Below, one piece after another: positions 1 to 7,320 of a DNA stretch of 11,170 nt. Position numbers and translations under genes: made by a program. The first letter of the stretch is position 1. Each line of letters starts with the position of its first letter. Origin of the DNA: an uncultured Bacillaceae bacterium (GTDB lineage: Bacteria; Bacillota; Bacilli; Caldalkalibacillales; Caldalkalibacillaceae); the NCBI GenBank assembly GCA_937967685.1, contig CALBTX010000033.1, forward strand, positions 1 to 11,170. The letters are read 5' to 3'. The notes beneath the pieces were generated by a model that was not told the DNA's origin, made no database searches, and worked only from the letters and a program-made list of their open reading frames with translations.

Positions 1-20
1 CAGATCGGCTATTTTTGAAT

Positions 21-29
21 AGTATACCA
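21..29 (-). promoter_or_regulatory. Putative extended -10 SigA promoter for the next gene downstream
   Basis: On the minus strand the sequence TGGTATACT appears just after ylzJ: a TATACT -10 box (5 of 6) preceded by the TGn extended -10 element. No good -35 is visible 17 nt upstream (TAGTCC), which is tolerable for an extended -10 promoter. No terminator is visible after the ylzJ stop, so read-through is also possible. The downstream gene, probably spoIIIE/ftsK by synteny, lies outside the window. This is an inference from motif match only. Confidence 0.3.
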
Positions 30-46
30 TGATTTGGTTATTTGGA

Positions 47-277
47 CTAGTTGTCCCTTCCAGGCGGGTAAAAATGAATCAACGTCCCCGGAAAATAATC
101 CGGATTGAGATAGTCTTGTGGATCCGGACTTAACAGACGGACGATTCTGGCTTGATTTTTTCCGGTCGGTTCAATGACCATGTGCACCCCGTTGTACTCA
201 ATTTCCTCGTATTGGGGCCGAAAATCATCAAACCCTTCATAAACCAGTTCCAACGGCATCGAAGTATACATAATCAT
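47..277 (-). CDS. ylzJ: YlzJ-like small protein
   Basis: This is a 76-residue acidic protein with no signal peptide or membrane segment. It has the look of the YlzJ-like family: a short beta-rich protein with a YTSMPLELVYEG-type start, a central tract around VHMVIEP and a C-terminal proline/tyrosine-rich end around DPQDYLNPDYFPG. The molecular function of this family is not known. The ATG at 277 overlaps the TGA stop of tepA as ATGA and has an AAGGG ribosome binding site about 8 nt upstream, so the two genes are probably translationally coupled. A second in-frame ATG two codons on (271) is a less likely start. In B. subtilis the equivalent gene also follows tepA and precedes spoIIIE. The identification rests on both sequence resemblance and position. 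Confidence 0.85.
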   Translation of the reverse strand: MIMYTSMPLELVYEGFDDFRPQYEEIEYNGVHMVIEPTGKNQARIVRLLSPDPQDYLNPDYFPGTLIHFYPPGRDN

Positions 278-1110
278 TGTATTAACCCTTCTTCTTGAAC
301 CTGATCATTTTGGTTGACATCAGCAGGTCGTCTCTCATCCATTAATTCATTCAATTTTCGAAGCGCCTGACCAACCCCTCCGACTTCATCAATCAGACCG
401 TATTCAACCGCATCCGCTCCGACAACATTCGTGCCAATATCCCTGGCCAATTCCCCCGTTTGAAACATAAGCTCTTTGAATTTCGCAGCGTCAATATTGG
501 AATGCCTCGTTACAAAATTAATGACCCTTTCCTGCATGCGATCCAAATATTCGAAAGTTTGGGGGACACCGATGACCAAGCCGCTTAAACGGACAGGATG
601 GATGGTCATCGTTGCTGTTTCGGCGATAAAAGAATAATCTGCAGCAACGGCTATCGGCACCCCGATACTATGTCCCCCGCCCAGAACGAGAGCGACGGTC
701 GGTTTGGTCAGAGAAGAGACCATTTCAGCAATGGCCAAACCGGCTTCAACATCCCCGCCCACTGTATTTAAAGTGATCAACACCCCTTCGATCTTCGGAT
801 TTTGTTCTGCGGCAACGAGTTGGGGAATGACATGTTCATATTTCGTTGTCTTATTTTGGGGGGGCAGTTGAAGGTGACCTTCAATCTGACCAATAATCGT
901 CAAACTGTGAATATTCGATTGCATTTGAGGAACGCTGGCTGTTCCTAATTGTTGTATCTTACTTAAAATGCCTTCATTTTTCTGATCCGTATGATCTGTT
1001 TGAGGTTGCTTTGTTTTAGGCGGATTTTGGGGCTGATGCGGATCTTGCGTCCTTTCGGGTAGATCGGCATTTAAGCGCTGATCGGCTTTTCTCTCGTTTG
1101 TCATTTCCAT
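274..1110 (-). CDS. tepA: TepA/YmfB, ClpP-like serine protease
   Basis: This is a ClpP-fold serine peptidase of the TepA/YmfB type. Numbered from the ATG at 1122, the catalytic set is visible: Ser152 in GGGHSIG, His175 in TMTIHPVRL, and a probable Asp228 in LARDIG before the ClpP-like AVEYGLIDEV. The oxyanion strand is NTVGGDVEAG (119-128). There is no signal peptide. In B. subtilis this protein was first named translocation-enhancing protein and later shown to be a ClpP-like protease involved in spore outgrowth. I chose the ATG at 1110 (278 residues) because GGAGGG lies 4-5 nt before it; the ATG at 1122 has no ribosome binding site, and the ATG at 1104 is also possible. The first 45-50 residues are a low-complexity P/Q/K/D-rich tail, which makes the protein longer than B. 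subtilis TepA (about 245 residues). Confidence 0.9.
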   Translation of the reverse strand: MEMTNERKADQRLNADLPERTQDPHQPQNPPKTKQPQTDHTDQKNEGILSKIQQLGTASVPQMQSNIHSLTIIGQIEGHLQLPPQNKTTKYEHVIPQLVAAEQNPKIEGVLITLNTVGGDVEAGLAIAEMVSSLTKPTVALVLGGGHSIGVPIAVAADYSFIAETATMTIHPVRLSGLVIGVPQTFEYLDRMQERVINFVTRHSNIDAAKFKELMFQTGELARDIGTNVVGADAVEYGLIDEVGGVGQALRKLNELMDERRPADVNQNDQVQEEGLIQ

Positions 1111-1174
1111 AAAACCCTCCATGTTGTTGTCCGACTGCCGTTAGTATTTGTCAGATGGCCAAATACATGTACTG

Positions 1175-1222
1175 AAAAAGGAGGCTGAAAAGCGGAGCAC
1201 CTCACCCCTCTTTCCAGCCTCC
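1175..1222 (-). terminator. Rho-independent terminator after rnjB
   Basis: On the minus strand GGAGGCTGGAAAG pairs with CTTTTCAGCCTCC (13 bp, one G-U) around a loop of about 17 nt and is followed by TTTTT. It starts 23 nt after the RNase J stop codon, so it separates that transcription unit from tepA-ylzJ. It has no T-run on the plus strand, so it acts in one direction only. In the remaining 64 nt up to the tepA start (1111-1174) I see no clear promoter match. Confidence 0.9.
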
Positions 1223-1245
1223 AAATTCATTGCTGCCTCCTGCGC

Positions 1246-2913
1246 TTATGCCTCCATGATGATGGGCAAAATCATCGGCCTTCTTCTCGTTTGTTCGAAC
1301 AAAAAGCGGCTTAATGCATCTCTAATATGTGTTTTAATCACTGACCAATCGATCGTCCGTTCATCCAAACATTCATCCAAGGTCAGATTGACGAGTTTGA
1401 CGGCTTCATCCATTAATGCCTCAGATTCCCGCACGTAAACGAAACCACGGGAAACGATGTCCGGACCCGAAATGACATCTCCATGTTCTTTGCTCAATGT
1501 AACTACAACAATTAAAATCCCATCTTGGGACAACAATTTGCGGTCTCTCAGAACGATATTGCCTACATCACCGATCCCAAGGCCATCAACGAGTACATTT
1601 CCCGCCGGAATTTTCGCACCCAGCCTGGCCTGACCTTGACTGAATTCGATCGTATCACCATTCTCAAGCAAAAAGATGTTTTTCGCCGGTATGCCTGTAT
1701 GTTCCGCCAATTTTCCGTGTTGCCGCAACATCCGGTATTCTCCGTGAACAGGTATAAAATAGGTCGGGTTGATTAAATTGAGCATTAATTTCAACTCATC
1801 CTGACTGCCATGCCCTGAAGCATGAACCCCTTCTAAGCCATATACGACACGGGCCCCTGCTTTAAACAGCTGGTCAATCGTCCGGGAAACAAGTTTTTCA
1901 TTCCCCGGGATCGGTGTCGCGGCGAAAATAACGGTATCGCCCGGCAAAATCGTCACCTGTTTATGCGAACCCTCAGCCATTTTAGCCAGGGCGCTCATCG
2001 GTTCACCTTGACTGCCGGTCGATAAAATAACGATTTTGTGAGCGGGCAGGCGCTGAACAAGCTCAACGTCAACGATCAATTCATCGGGGGCATGTAAATA
2101 ACCTAACTCCAGAGCCAGATTGATGACATTCGTCATACTGCGGCCGACAACTGCAACCTTTCGATGGCTTTCCAGGGCGGCGTCAAACACGTTTTGAATG
2201 CGGTGGATATTGGAAGAAAACGTGGCAACAATGATCCTTCCGCTCGCCTTGAAAAATTCATCTTTAATGGCTCGTCCGACTTCTTTTTCAGAGCGCGTAT
2301 ATCCGGGTCTTTCAGCGTTCGTACTGTCAGAGAGCAACGCCAAAACGCCATTCTCCCCAATCTCAGCCATCTTGCTCAGATCTGCCATTTCGCCGTCGAT
2401 GGGCGTATAGTCAAATTTAAAATCACCGGTATGCACTACCACGCCTTCCGGTGTATCAAGGCAGACCCCCACCGAATCGGGAATGCTGTGGTTCGTTTTA
2501 AAGAAGCTGATCTTAAAATGTCCCAGCTGAATCTTGCTTTCACTCGTAATCATCACCCGTTTACTTCGGCCGGTGAAGTTTGCCTCTTTCAATTTCTGTT
2601 CAACGAGGCCGAGCGTTAATTTGGTGGCATAAACCGGAGCTTGTATCACTTTGAGGACATACGGCAGAGCACCGATATGGTCTTCATGACCGTGAGTTAA
2701 AATCAACCCTTTAACCCGTTCTTTGTTTTCCTCTAGATAAGTCATGTCAGGAATGACCATGTCGATTCCCAACATGTCTTCCTCAGGAAATTTGAGCCCT
2801 GCATCGATGACAACAATGTCCTCGGCATACTCCAGTACATACATATTTTTGCCGATCTCCCCAACGCCGCCCAATGGGTAGATCAGCAATCTGTTTTGTT
2901 TTTGCTTTGACAA
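1246..2913 (-). CDS. rnjB: Ribonuclease J (RnjB position)
   Basis: RNase J is a metallo-beta-lactamase/beta-CASP enzyme with 5'-to-3' exonuclease and endonuclease activity in mRNA turnover and RNA maturation. The 555-residue length matches the family. All expected metal-ligand motifs are visible: H74-G-H76-E-D78-H79, H142, D164 (in HTGDF) and H390 (in PVHGEY). The beta-CASP part holds the phosphate-binding-type HASGHGS at 364-370, and the protein ends with the family's TRRRPMILP tail. The TTG at 2913 is the start, because AGGAGG sits 7 nt upstream. Position next to tepA corresponds to B. subtilis rnjB (ymfA, RNase J2). The intact active site is equally compatible with J1-type activity, so the J1/J2 assignment rests on synteny. 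The gene has its own SigA-type promoter and a strong terminator. Confidence 0.93.
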   Translation of the reverse strand: MSKQKQNRLLIYPLGGVGEIGKNMYVLEYAEDIVVIDAGLKFPEEDMLGIDMVIPDMTYLEENKERVKGLILTHGHEDHIGALPYVLKVIQAPVYATKLTLGLVEQKLKEANFTGRSKRVMITSESKIQLGHFKISFFKTNHSIPDSVGVCLDTPEGVVVHTGDFKFDYTPIDGEMADLSKMAEIGENGVLALLSDSTNAERPGYTRSEKEVGRAIKDEFFKASGRIIVATFSSNIHRIQNVFDAALESHRKVAVVGRSMTNVINLALELGYLHAPDELIVDVELVQRLPAHKIVILSTGSQGEPMSALAKMAEGSHKQVTILPGDTVIFAATPIPGNEKLVSRTIDQLFKAGARVVYGLEGVHASGHGSQDELKLMLNLINPTYFIPVHGEYRMLRQHGKLAEHTGIPAKNIFLLENGDTIEFSQGQARLGAKIPAGNVLVDGLGIGDVGNIVLRDRKLLSQDGILIVVVTLSKEHGDVISGPDIVSRGFVYVRESEALMDEAVKLVNLTLDECLDERTIDWSVIKTHIRDALSRFLFEQTRRRPMILPIIMEA

Positions 2914-2985
2914 TGAATCTCCTCCTAATTACACGATATTCAGTTGTAGTTACATGAGATAAACCGCACCCTTTCACTTGAAAGT

Positions 2986-3015
2986 ATTATAACCGATGAC
3001 ATGAACTGACCACAA
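2986..3015 (-). promoter_or_regulatory. Putative SigA promoter of rnjB
   Basis: On the minus strand a perfect TATAAT (2986-2991) lies 18 nt downstream of TTGTGG (3010-3015, a weak -35). It is about 70 nt ahead of the TTG start of rnjB. Position in the dapG-rnjB gap and the perfect -10 support a vegetative promoter. The weak -35 and the longer spacer limit confidence. Confidence 0.55.
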
Positions 3016-3088
3016 GCTGCCCTCGACATGAGCACTGAAATCATGCCAAATGACCCATCAACGCCAAAAAATGCAAAAAGAAACGGTA

Positions 3089-4306
3089 TTAGGCCCGGTC
3101 CAGCTGAAATGCGCGGTGCAAGGCATTGACGGCTCTGATCATATCCATTTCTTTGACGAGCACCCAAATGGTCGTATGTGAATCGGCAGATTGCAAGATG
3201 TGAATGTCTTCCGTCATTAATGTTTCCACGATTTTGGCCATGACGCCGGGAACCCCGGCCATGCCAGCTCCGACGAGAGAAACTTTGGCACATTGACGGT
3301 TGACCGCCGGCTGGTAGCCCATTGATTGGAGAATGGAAACCGCTTTGTCGGTTAAATCGTCAAAAACGGTGTAAACAACCCCTGAGGGCGTCACGTTAAT
3401 AAAATCGACGCTAATTTTGTTGGCCGCCATGGCCTGGAAGACATGCATCTGCAAATCATGATCGGTTTGAACGGACGATACTTTTATTTGCGTCAAATGG
3501 CCGACATGGGCAATCCCCGTAACCAAGCGATCTTGAATCTGCTTTTCTTGCGGATGCGTTGGAGCGGACGTGACCAATGTCCCTGCTTTATCCGAAAAAA
3601 CCGAGCGGACGCGGATAGGGATTTGACTTTGCATCGCTATTTCAACCGCTCTCGGGTGAACCACTTTCGCGCCCTGATAAGCGAGATGACACATTTCTGT
3701 ATAGGTGACCCGTTCCAAAAAGGCCGCGTTTTCAACCACTCGAGGATCCGCTGTCATGATCCCGTCGACATCGGTAAATATATCGACGGCTTCCGCCTTC
3801 AAGGCGCTTCCCAAAGCGGTTGCCGTCGTATCACTGCCCCCTCTGCCCAACGTCGTAACTTCTCCTTTGCGGGTCCCGCCTTGAAATCCGCAAACGATCA
3901 CCACCTGACCTTGATCCAATTCCTGACGAATGCGTTTAGGATTAACGGAGATGATTTCAGCATTTCCGAAATCGTCGTTCGTTATAATGCCCGCTTGAAA
4001 ACCGGTCAGAACGATGGACGGAATCTCTTCCCGGCCCAGCAAGCTTGAGAGGGTGGCCGCGGCTATCATTTCACCGCAGCTCAGCAGTAAATCCCGGTCA
4101 CGAGCGGATAACCGATTGCCGTTTTGCTCGATCCATGCTAATAAACTATCCGTGGCATAAGGTTCACCGATTCTGCCCATGGCCGAAACAACGACAACCA
4201 CTCCATATTTTTCGCGGCGGGCTTTTTGAATATGATGAACCGCTCTCTGTCTGACTTGTTCATTTCTGAGCGAAGTGCCACCAAACTTCTGAACAAGTAT
4301 TTTCAT
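3089..4306 (-). CDS. dapG: Aspartokinase I (DapG type)
   Basis: This enzyme phosphorylates aspartate to aspartyl-4-phosphate, the first step to lysine, diaminopimelate, threonine and methionine. The 405-residue length fits DapG. The kinase domain shows KFGGTS (7-12), SCGEM (76-80), GRGGSD (154-159) and TDVDGIMTADPR (178-189). The C-terminal part from about residue 265 to the end fits the paired ACT regulatory domains, with SLVGAGMAGVPGV at 343-355. B. subtilis DapG is inhibited by meso-diaminopimelate; the same control is inferred here. It starts 18 nt after the asd stop behind a GGCAGGGG ribosome binding site, so the two form an operon. In B. subtilis dapA follows directly; here the next gene is rnjB. 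I see no convincing terminator after the stop. Confidence 0.93.
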   Translation of the reverse strand: MKILVQKFGGTSLRNEQVRQRAVHHIQKARREKYGVVVVVSAMGRIGEPYATDSLLAWIEQNGNRLSARDRDLLLSCGEMIAAATLSSLLGREEIPSIVLTGFQAGIITNDDFGNAEIISVNPKRIRQELDQGQVVIVCGFQGGTRKGEVTTLGRGGSDTTATALGSALKAEAVDIFTDVDGIMTADPRVVENAAFLERVTYTEMCHLAYQGAKVVHPRAVEIAMQSQIPIRVRSVFSDKAGTLVTSAPTHPQEKQIQDRLVTGIAHVGHLTQIKVSSVQTDHDLQMHVFQAMAANKISVDFINVTPSGVVYTVFDDLTDKAVSILQSMGYQPAVNRQCAKVSLVGAGMAGVPGVMAKIVETLMTEDIHILQSADSHTTIWVLVKEMDMIRAVNALHRAFQLDRA

Positions 4307-4324
4307 CAGCGCCCCTGCCCATCA

Positions 4325-5365
4325 TCATTGATATTTGGAAATGTACGCTTCGGCAATTTGCACCGAATTATAGGCTGCTCCTTTCAACAAGTTATCGGCA
4401 ACAACCCAAAAGTGAAGGCCGTTGCTGACATCCAAGTCCCGGCGTATGCGCCCGACAAAAACTTCGGGCCGGCCGGCCGCCCGAGTGGCCAGCGGATAAA
4501 TTTGCTCTTTTGGATTGTCCTCGACGATGATTCCCGGCGAATCGGTCCACAATGTCCGAATGTCGTCAACGTTCACATCTTCGGCCAGCTCAACATAAAC
4601 GGATTCCGAATGACCTGTCATGACCGGTAAACGGACGCACGTTGCGGATACTTGCAAAGATTCATCGTGCATAATTTTTTTCGTCTCATTGACCATTTTC
4701 ATTTCTTCTTTCGTATAATCATTTTCCTGGAAAACATCAATTTGCGGAATGGCATTGAAAGCAATCTGGTATTTTTTTCGATCGGAGGCCGTCGGCAATA
4801 TTTCTGGCGTGAATGTCTCGTTGTTCAAAATGGCCCGGGTTTGCGAAGTTAATTCTTCAACCGCCTGGTTGCCGGCACCGGAGACTGCTTGGTATGTCGA
4901 GACGATGACGCGTTTCATTCCGTACCGTTGGTGCAACGGTTTAAGGGCGACAACCATTTGAATGGTGGAACAATTCGGATTGGCGATGATGCCTTTATGT
5001 TGAGCAATGTCCTCCTCGTTAACTTCAGGTACAACGAGCGGAACATCAGGATTCATACGGAACGCACTCGTATTATCAATGACAAGTGCCCCGCGCTTTA
5101 CCGCTTCGGGGACCAACGCCTTGCTGACACTTCCCCCGGCACTGAACAAAGCGATGTCCACCCCTTCAAAAACTTCCGGACGCGCTTGCTGGACAGTGAT
5201 CGTTTCCCCTTTAAAGGAAATTTTCTTCCCTGCAGAACGCGGAGAGGAGAGAGGGATGAGCGTCCCAATGGGGAAATGGCGTTCTTCTAAAATGTTGAGC
5301 ATCTGTTCTCCGACTGCTCCCGTTGCTCCGACAACTGCCACGTTATAATTTCGTTCATTCGGCAT
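4325..5365 (-). CDS. asd: Aspartate-semialdehyde dehydrogenase
   Basis: This enzyme reduces aspartyl-4-phosphate to aspartate semialdehyde with NADPH. The 346-residue protein is full length for the family. It has the nucleotide-binding GATGAVG (13-19), the catalytic Cys132 in NPNCST, and R245 and H252 in CVRLPVMTGHSE. Its product feeds DapA, and through it both diaminopimelate for peptidoglycan and dipicolinate made by the upstream dpaA-dpaB pair. The ATG at 5365 is preceded by AGGAAGGGG about 11 nt upstream. The whole leader back to the dpaB stop can fold into a long hairpin that includes part of this ribosome binding site (see the repeat at 5366-5428), so expression may be uncoupled from, or dependent on, dpaB translation. 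Confidence 0.95.
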   Translation of the reverse strand: MPNERNYNVAVVGATGAVGEQMLNILEERHFPIGTLIPLSSPRSAGKKISFKGETITVQQARPEVFEGVDIALFSAGGSVSKALVPEAVKRGALVIDNTSAFRMNPDVPLVVPEVNEEDIAQHKGIIANPNCSTIQMVVALKPLHQRYGMKRVIVSTYQAVSGAGNQAVEELTSQTRAILNNETFTPEILPTASDRKKYQIAFNAIPQIDVFQENDYTKEEMKMVNETKKIMHDESLQVSATCVRLPVMTGHSESVYVELAEDVNVDDIRTLWTDSPGIIVEDNPKEQIYPLATRAAGRPEVFVGRIRRDLDVSNGLHFWVVADNLLKGAAYNSVQIAEAYISKYQ

Positions 5366-5428
5366 ATAGAGTAAAACCCCTTCCTCAAATTTTGCTCACA
5401 TGCTCCCTAAGTAAAGGTCTTACTCTAT
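5366..5428 (-). repeat. Long inverted repeat spanning the dpaB-asd intergenic region
   Basis: On the minus strand the arm ATAGAGTAAGACC (5428-5416) is complementary to GGTTTTACTCTAT (5378-5366), giving 13 pairs with one G-U and no mismatch around a 37-nt loop. Two further U-G pairs could extend it inward. The left arm starts one base after the dpaB TAG stop, and the right arm ends directly before the asd ATG. The right arm contains the last two G of the asd ribosome binding site. No T-run follows, so it is not a classical terminator. A role in controlling asd translation is an inference. Confidence 0.7.
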
Positions 5429-5429
5429 T

Positions 5430-6029
5430 CTAATTCATATACTTATATTTTTCTACTATCATTGGCTGAAGTTGTTTGCCTTCCAATGCGGCTGCACATG
5501 TCTCCTTGATCAATTCATTGCGTGCCACAAGGGAATTGGGCTTGACATGGGGATTATCCTGTCCGAAAGGAACAAAATAAATATTTTTGGTGGCCATGAG
5601 TTTGGCGATGTTTGCCGCATTTAAACCGAGTGCATCGTTGGTTGAAATGGACAACACCACGGGACGTAAATTGCGCAGGGTGGCTTTGGCAGCCATTAAC
5701 ACCGGACTGTCAGTTAAGGCATTGGCCAATTTTGACGTGCTGTTCCCTGTCAGAGGAGCAATCACCATGATATCCAACGGACGAACAGGTCCTAACGGTT
5801 CAGCCTTGACAATGCTGTCAATGATCTCTTCCCCGGTAATCTCTTGAATTTTCCTGACCCAGTCCTCAGCCTTGCCGAATTTCGTATCCGTTGTGAGTAA
5901 CGTATGCGTGACAATGGGAATCACCTGGGCACCGGCTTCTTTCAACCTGCGCATTTCCGGCATGACTTCGTCAAACGTGCAATGTGACCCTGTTAATCCG
6001 AAACCAATTCTTTTTCCTTTTAAATCCAT
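5430..6029 (-). CDS. spoVFB: Dipicolinate synthase subunit B
   Basis: DpaB/SpoVFB is the flavoprotein-like subunit of dipicolinate synthase, which makes spore-core dipicolinic acid from the DapA product in the mother cell. The 199-residue length matches the family. It has the fold signature of the UbiX/Dfp-type flavoprotein family, with GLTGSHCTF near the N-terminus (11-19) and the nucleotide-binding APLTGNSTSKLANALTDSP at 91-109. The ATG at 6029 lies one base after the dpaA stop, and its GGGAGG ribosome binding site is inside the end of dpaA, so the two subunits are co-translated. Also known as dpaB. Nothing is truncated. Confidence 0.95.
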   Translation of the reverse strand: MDLKGKRIGFGLTGSHCTFDEVMPEMRRLKEAGAQVIPIVTHTLLTTDTKFGKAEDWVRKIQEITGEEIIDSIVKAEPLGPVRPLDIMVIAPLTGNSTSKLANALTDSPVLMAAKATLRNLRPVVLSISTNDALGLNAANIAKLMATKNIYFVPFGQDNPHVKPNSLVARNELIKETCAAALEGKQLQPMIVEKYKYMN

Positions 6030-6030
6030 T

Positions 6031-6924
6031 TTACTCCCTCCCGGAAAGATGTTGATCAGATAATAATTCAGTCACGACGCCAGCAATAATTTTTCCTGCT
6101 GTTTTGGGGGCAACAATTCCGGGAAGACTGGGAGCAAGTATCGCCTTGATGCCTCTTTTTTGGGCAAAACGAAAATCCGTCCCGCCGGGGTGCGAAGCTA
6201 AATCAAGGATGAACGTGTGCGGGGGCATCCGTGACAGAATTTCCGCTTTAACGATTGGTGCAGGGATCGTATTCAATAAAATATCGCAATGGTGGACATG
6301 CTTGCTCAACTCATTGATATGAAAGGGAATGAGTCCCATTTCATAAATGCGGGCCAAATGCTCTTTTTCCCTGGCCCCTACGGACACACGCGCTCCAAGG
6401 GCAGCAAAAGCCCTGGCCACCGACATCCCCGTTCTGCCCAATCCTAGGACAATGACGTCCGCATCATGTATGGTAATATCGGTATTTTGGATGGCCATCA
6501 TAATGGCCCCTTCAACGGTTGGGATAGAATTGTAAATGGCGACATCATTTCGCTCGAGCAATTGGACGACTTTAATGTTTGAAGGCGAAGTCAGTCCAAG
6601 TAAATAGTCATTGGCCATACCCGTATAGATCACACAATGTTTGGGCAGGTGTTGAATGTGCTTCTCCTTCAACACAATGGTCTTTTCCGAAAAAATGCTC
6701 TCCACGACCCCGTCTGCATTTGTTCCGACAATGGGGAGGATCAAAGCATCGGCGCTTTCGAGTGCCTCACTGTCCATATCCGCTTTGGTCGCACCCGAAT
6801 ATTCATTCTGCAAACGATTAAAGCCGATTAAGGTGATGGTCGCATCGAGTTCGCTGCACTTTTTTATCACTTCTAATTGGCGGGCATCGCCACCGATGAA
6901 GACGGTATGAAATCCGGTTAACAT
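6031..6924 (-). CDS. spoVFA: Dipicolinate synthase subunit A
   Basis: DpaA/SpoVFA is the dehydrogenase-like subunit of dipicolinate synthase. The 297-residue protein opens with the family start MLTGFHTVFIGGDARQLE. It carries a Rossmann motif GLGRTGMSVARAFAALGARV at 161-180 and the conserved LDLASHPGGTDF (240-251) and LAPSLPGIVAPKTAG (263-277) tracts. The ATG at 6924 is the first start after an in-frame TAA. AAAGGAG lies about 13 nt upstream, a long spacing that may make initiation weak. A SigK-type promoter lies about 65 nt upstream, in keeping with the known late mother-cell expression of spoVF in B. subtilis. Also called dpaA. Confidence 0.95.
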   Translation of the reverse strand: MLTGFHTVFIGGDARQLEVIKKCSELDATITLIGFNRLQNEYSGATKADMDSEALESADALILPIVGTNADGVVESIFSEKTIVLKEKHIQHLPKHCVIYTGMANDYLLGLTSPSNIKVVQLLERNDVAIYNSIPTVEGAIMMAIQNTDITIHDADVIVLGLGRTGMSVARAFAALGARVSVGAREKEHLARIYEMGLIPFHINELSKHVHHCDILLNTIPAPIVKAEILSRMPPHTFILDLASHPGGTDFRFAQKRGIKAILAPSLPGIVAPKTAGKIIAGVVTELLSDQHLSGRE

Positions 6925-6988
6925 CTTGACTTAATTGCTCCTTTCCGTTTAGGGACGTGTGTTCCGGAATTGATTGCCGATCTATCTC

Positions 6989-7016
6989 ATCGTATGACCA
7001 ATACCCATATATGGTG
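6989..7016 (-). promoter_or_regulatory. Putative SigK promoter of dpaA-dpaB with GerE-like site
   Basis: On the minus strand CACC (7013-7016) is followed after exactly 16 nt by CATACGAT (6989-6996), which fits the SigK pattern mACm-N16/17-CATAnnnT. The spacer contains ATATGGGTATTG (6999-7010), matching 11 of 12 positions of the GerE consensus RWWTRGGYNNYY. The spoVF operon of B. subtilis is known to be SigK-dependent, so position and motif agree. GerE control is inferred from the motif only. Confidence 0.65.
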
Positions 7017-7032
7017 CCGTTTTCCTTTTGTT

Positions 7033-7287
7033 TCATCCCTTCATTTTGTCATATTGTCTCAGTTCAACAATCATCATTTCCGGTCCAATTTTGCGTATGG
7101 CTTGCCAAGGAATGAGCACCTCCCCTTTTTTCTTACCCAAACCTAAAAAATTTTTGGCTGGAAAAATAATGGATTCAATGCTCCCTGTCGTTTCATCAAT
7201 GAGCAAATCCGAACCTCCCAACATGCCCATGCGTTCCCCGTGGTCCAAATCAATGATCTCCTTGCCGCTCAACTCACTCAATCTCAT
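7033..7287 (-). CDS. ymxH: YlmC/YmxH family sporulation protein (PRC-barrel)
   Basis: This is an 84-residue protein of the YlmC/YmxH sporulation family, a single PRC-barrel-like beta domain. It begins MRLSELSGKEIIDLDHGERMG, has a central LLIDETTGSIESIIFP tract and ends with VLIPWQAIRKIGPEMMIVEL. The function is unknown; these genes are typically found in endospore formers. Two ATG codons are adjacent (7290 and 7287). AAGGAGG ends 5 nt before the first and 8 nt before the second, so I prefer the second. Two terminators separate it from mlpA, and a SigK promoter for dpaA begins just after its stop. Its own promoter should lie in 7303-7400, but I see no good SigA, SigE or SigK match there. Confidence 0.88.
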   Translation of the reverse strand: MRLSELSGKEIIDLDHGERMGMLGGSDLLIDETTGSIESIIFPAKNFLGLGKKKGEVLIPWQAIRKIGPEMMIVELRQYDKMKG

Positions 7288-7320
7288 CATTTCCGCCTCC
7301 TTCGTTTCTCCATAAGTAGA

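Noticed and set aside
2164..2619. 151-codon plus-strand open frame opposite rnjB
   Set aside because: It is an antisense shadow of a conserved gene, without a ribosome binding site or recognisable motifs.
2998..3038. Imperfect direct repeat GACATGAACTGA / GACATGAGCACTGA around the rnjB -35 region
   Set aside because: The copies differ by a 2-base indel and are short. It could be an activator site but is too weak to call.
3060..3095. Possible terminator after dapG (T-rich stretch TTTCTTTTTGCATTTTTT on the minus strand)
   Set aside because: Only a 3-4 bp stem can be formed before the T-rich stretch, which is too weak to support termination.
3443..4048. 201-codon plus-strand open frame opposite dapG
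   Set aside because: It lies wholly within the well-supported dapG gene on the other strand, with no start signals or family resemblance.
6818..7036. Minus-strand 72-codon frame starting as ATGA over the ymxH stop
   Set aside because: It runs through the dpaA promoter and then out of frame into dpaA. The second half is a shadow of the real gene, and nothing in the first part resembles a known protein.
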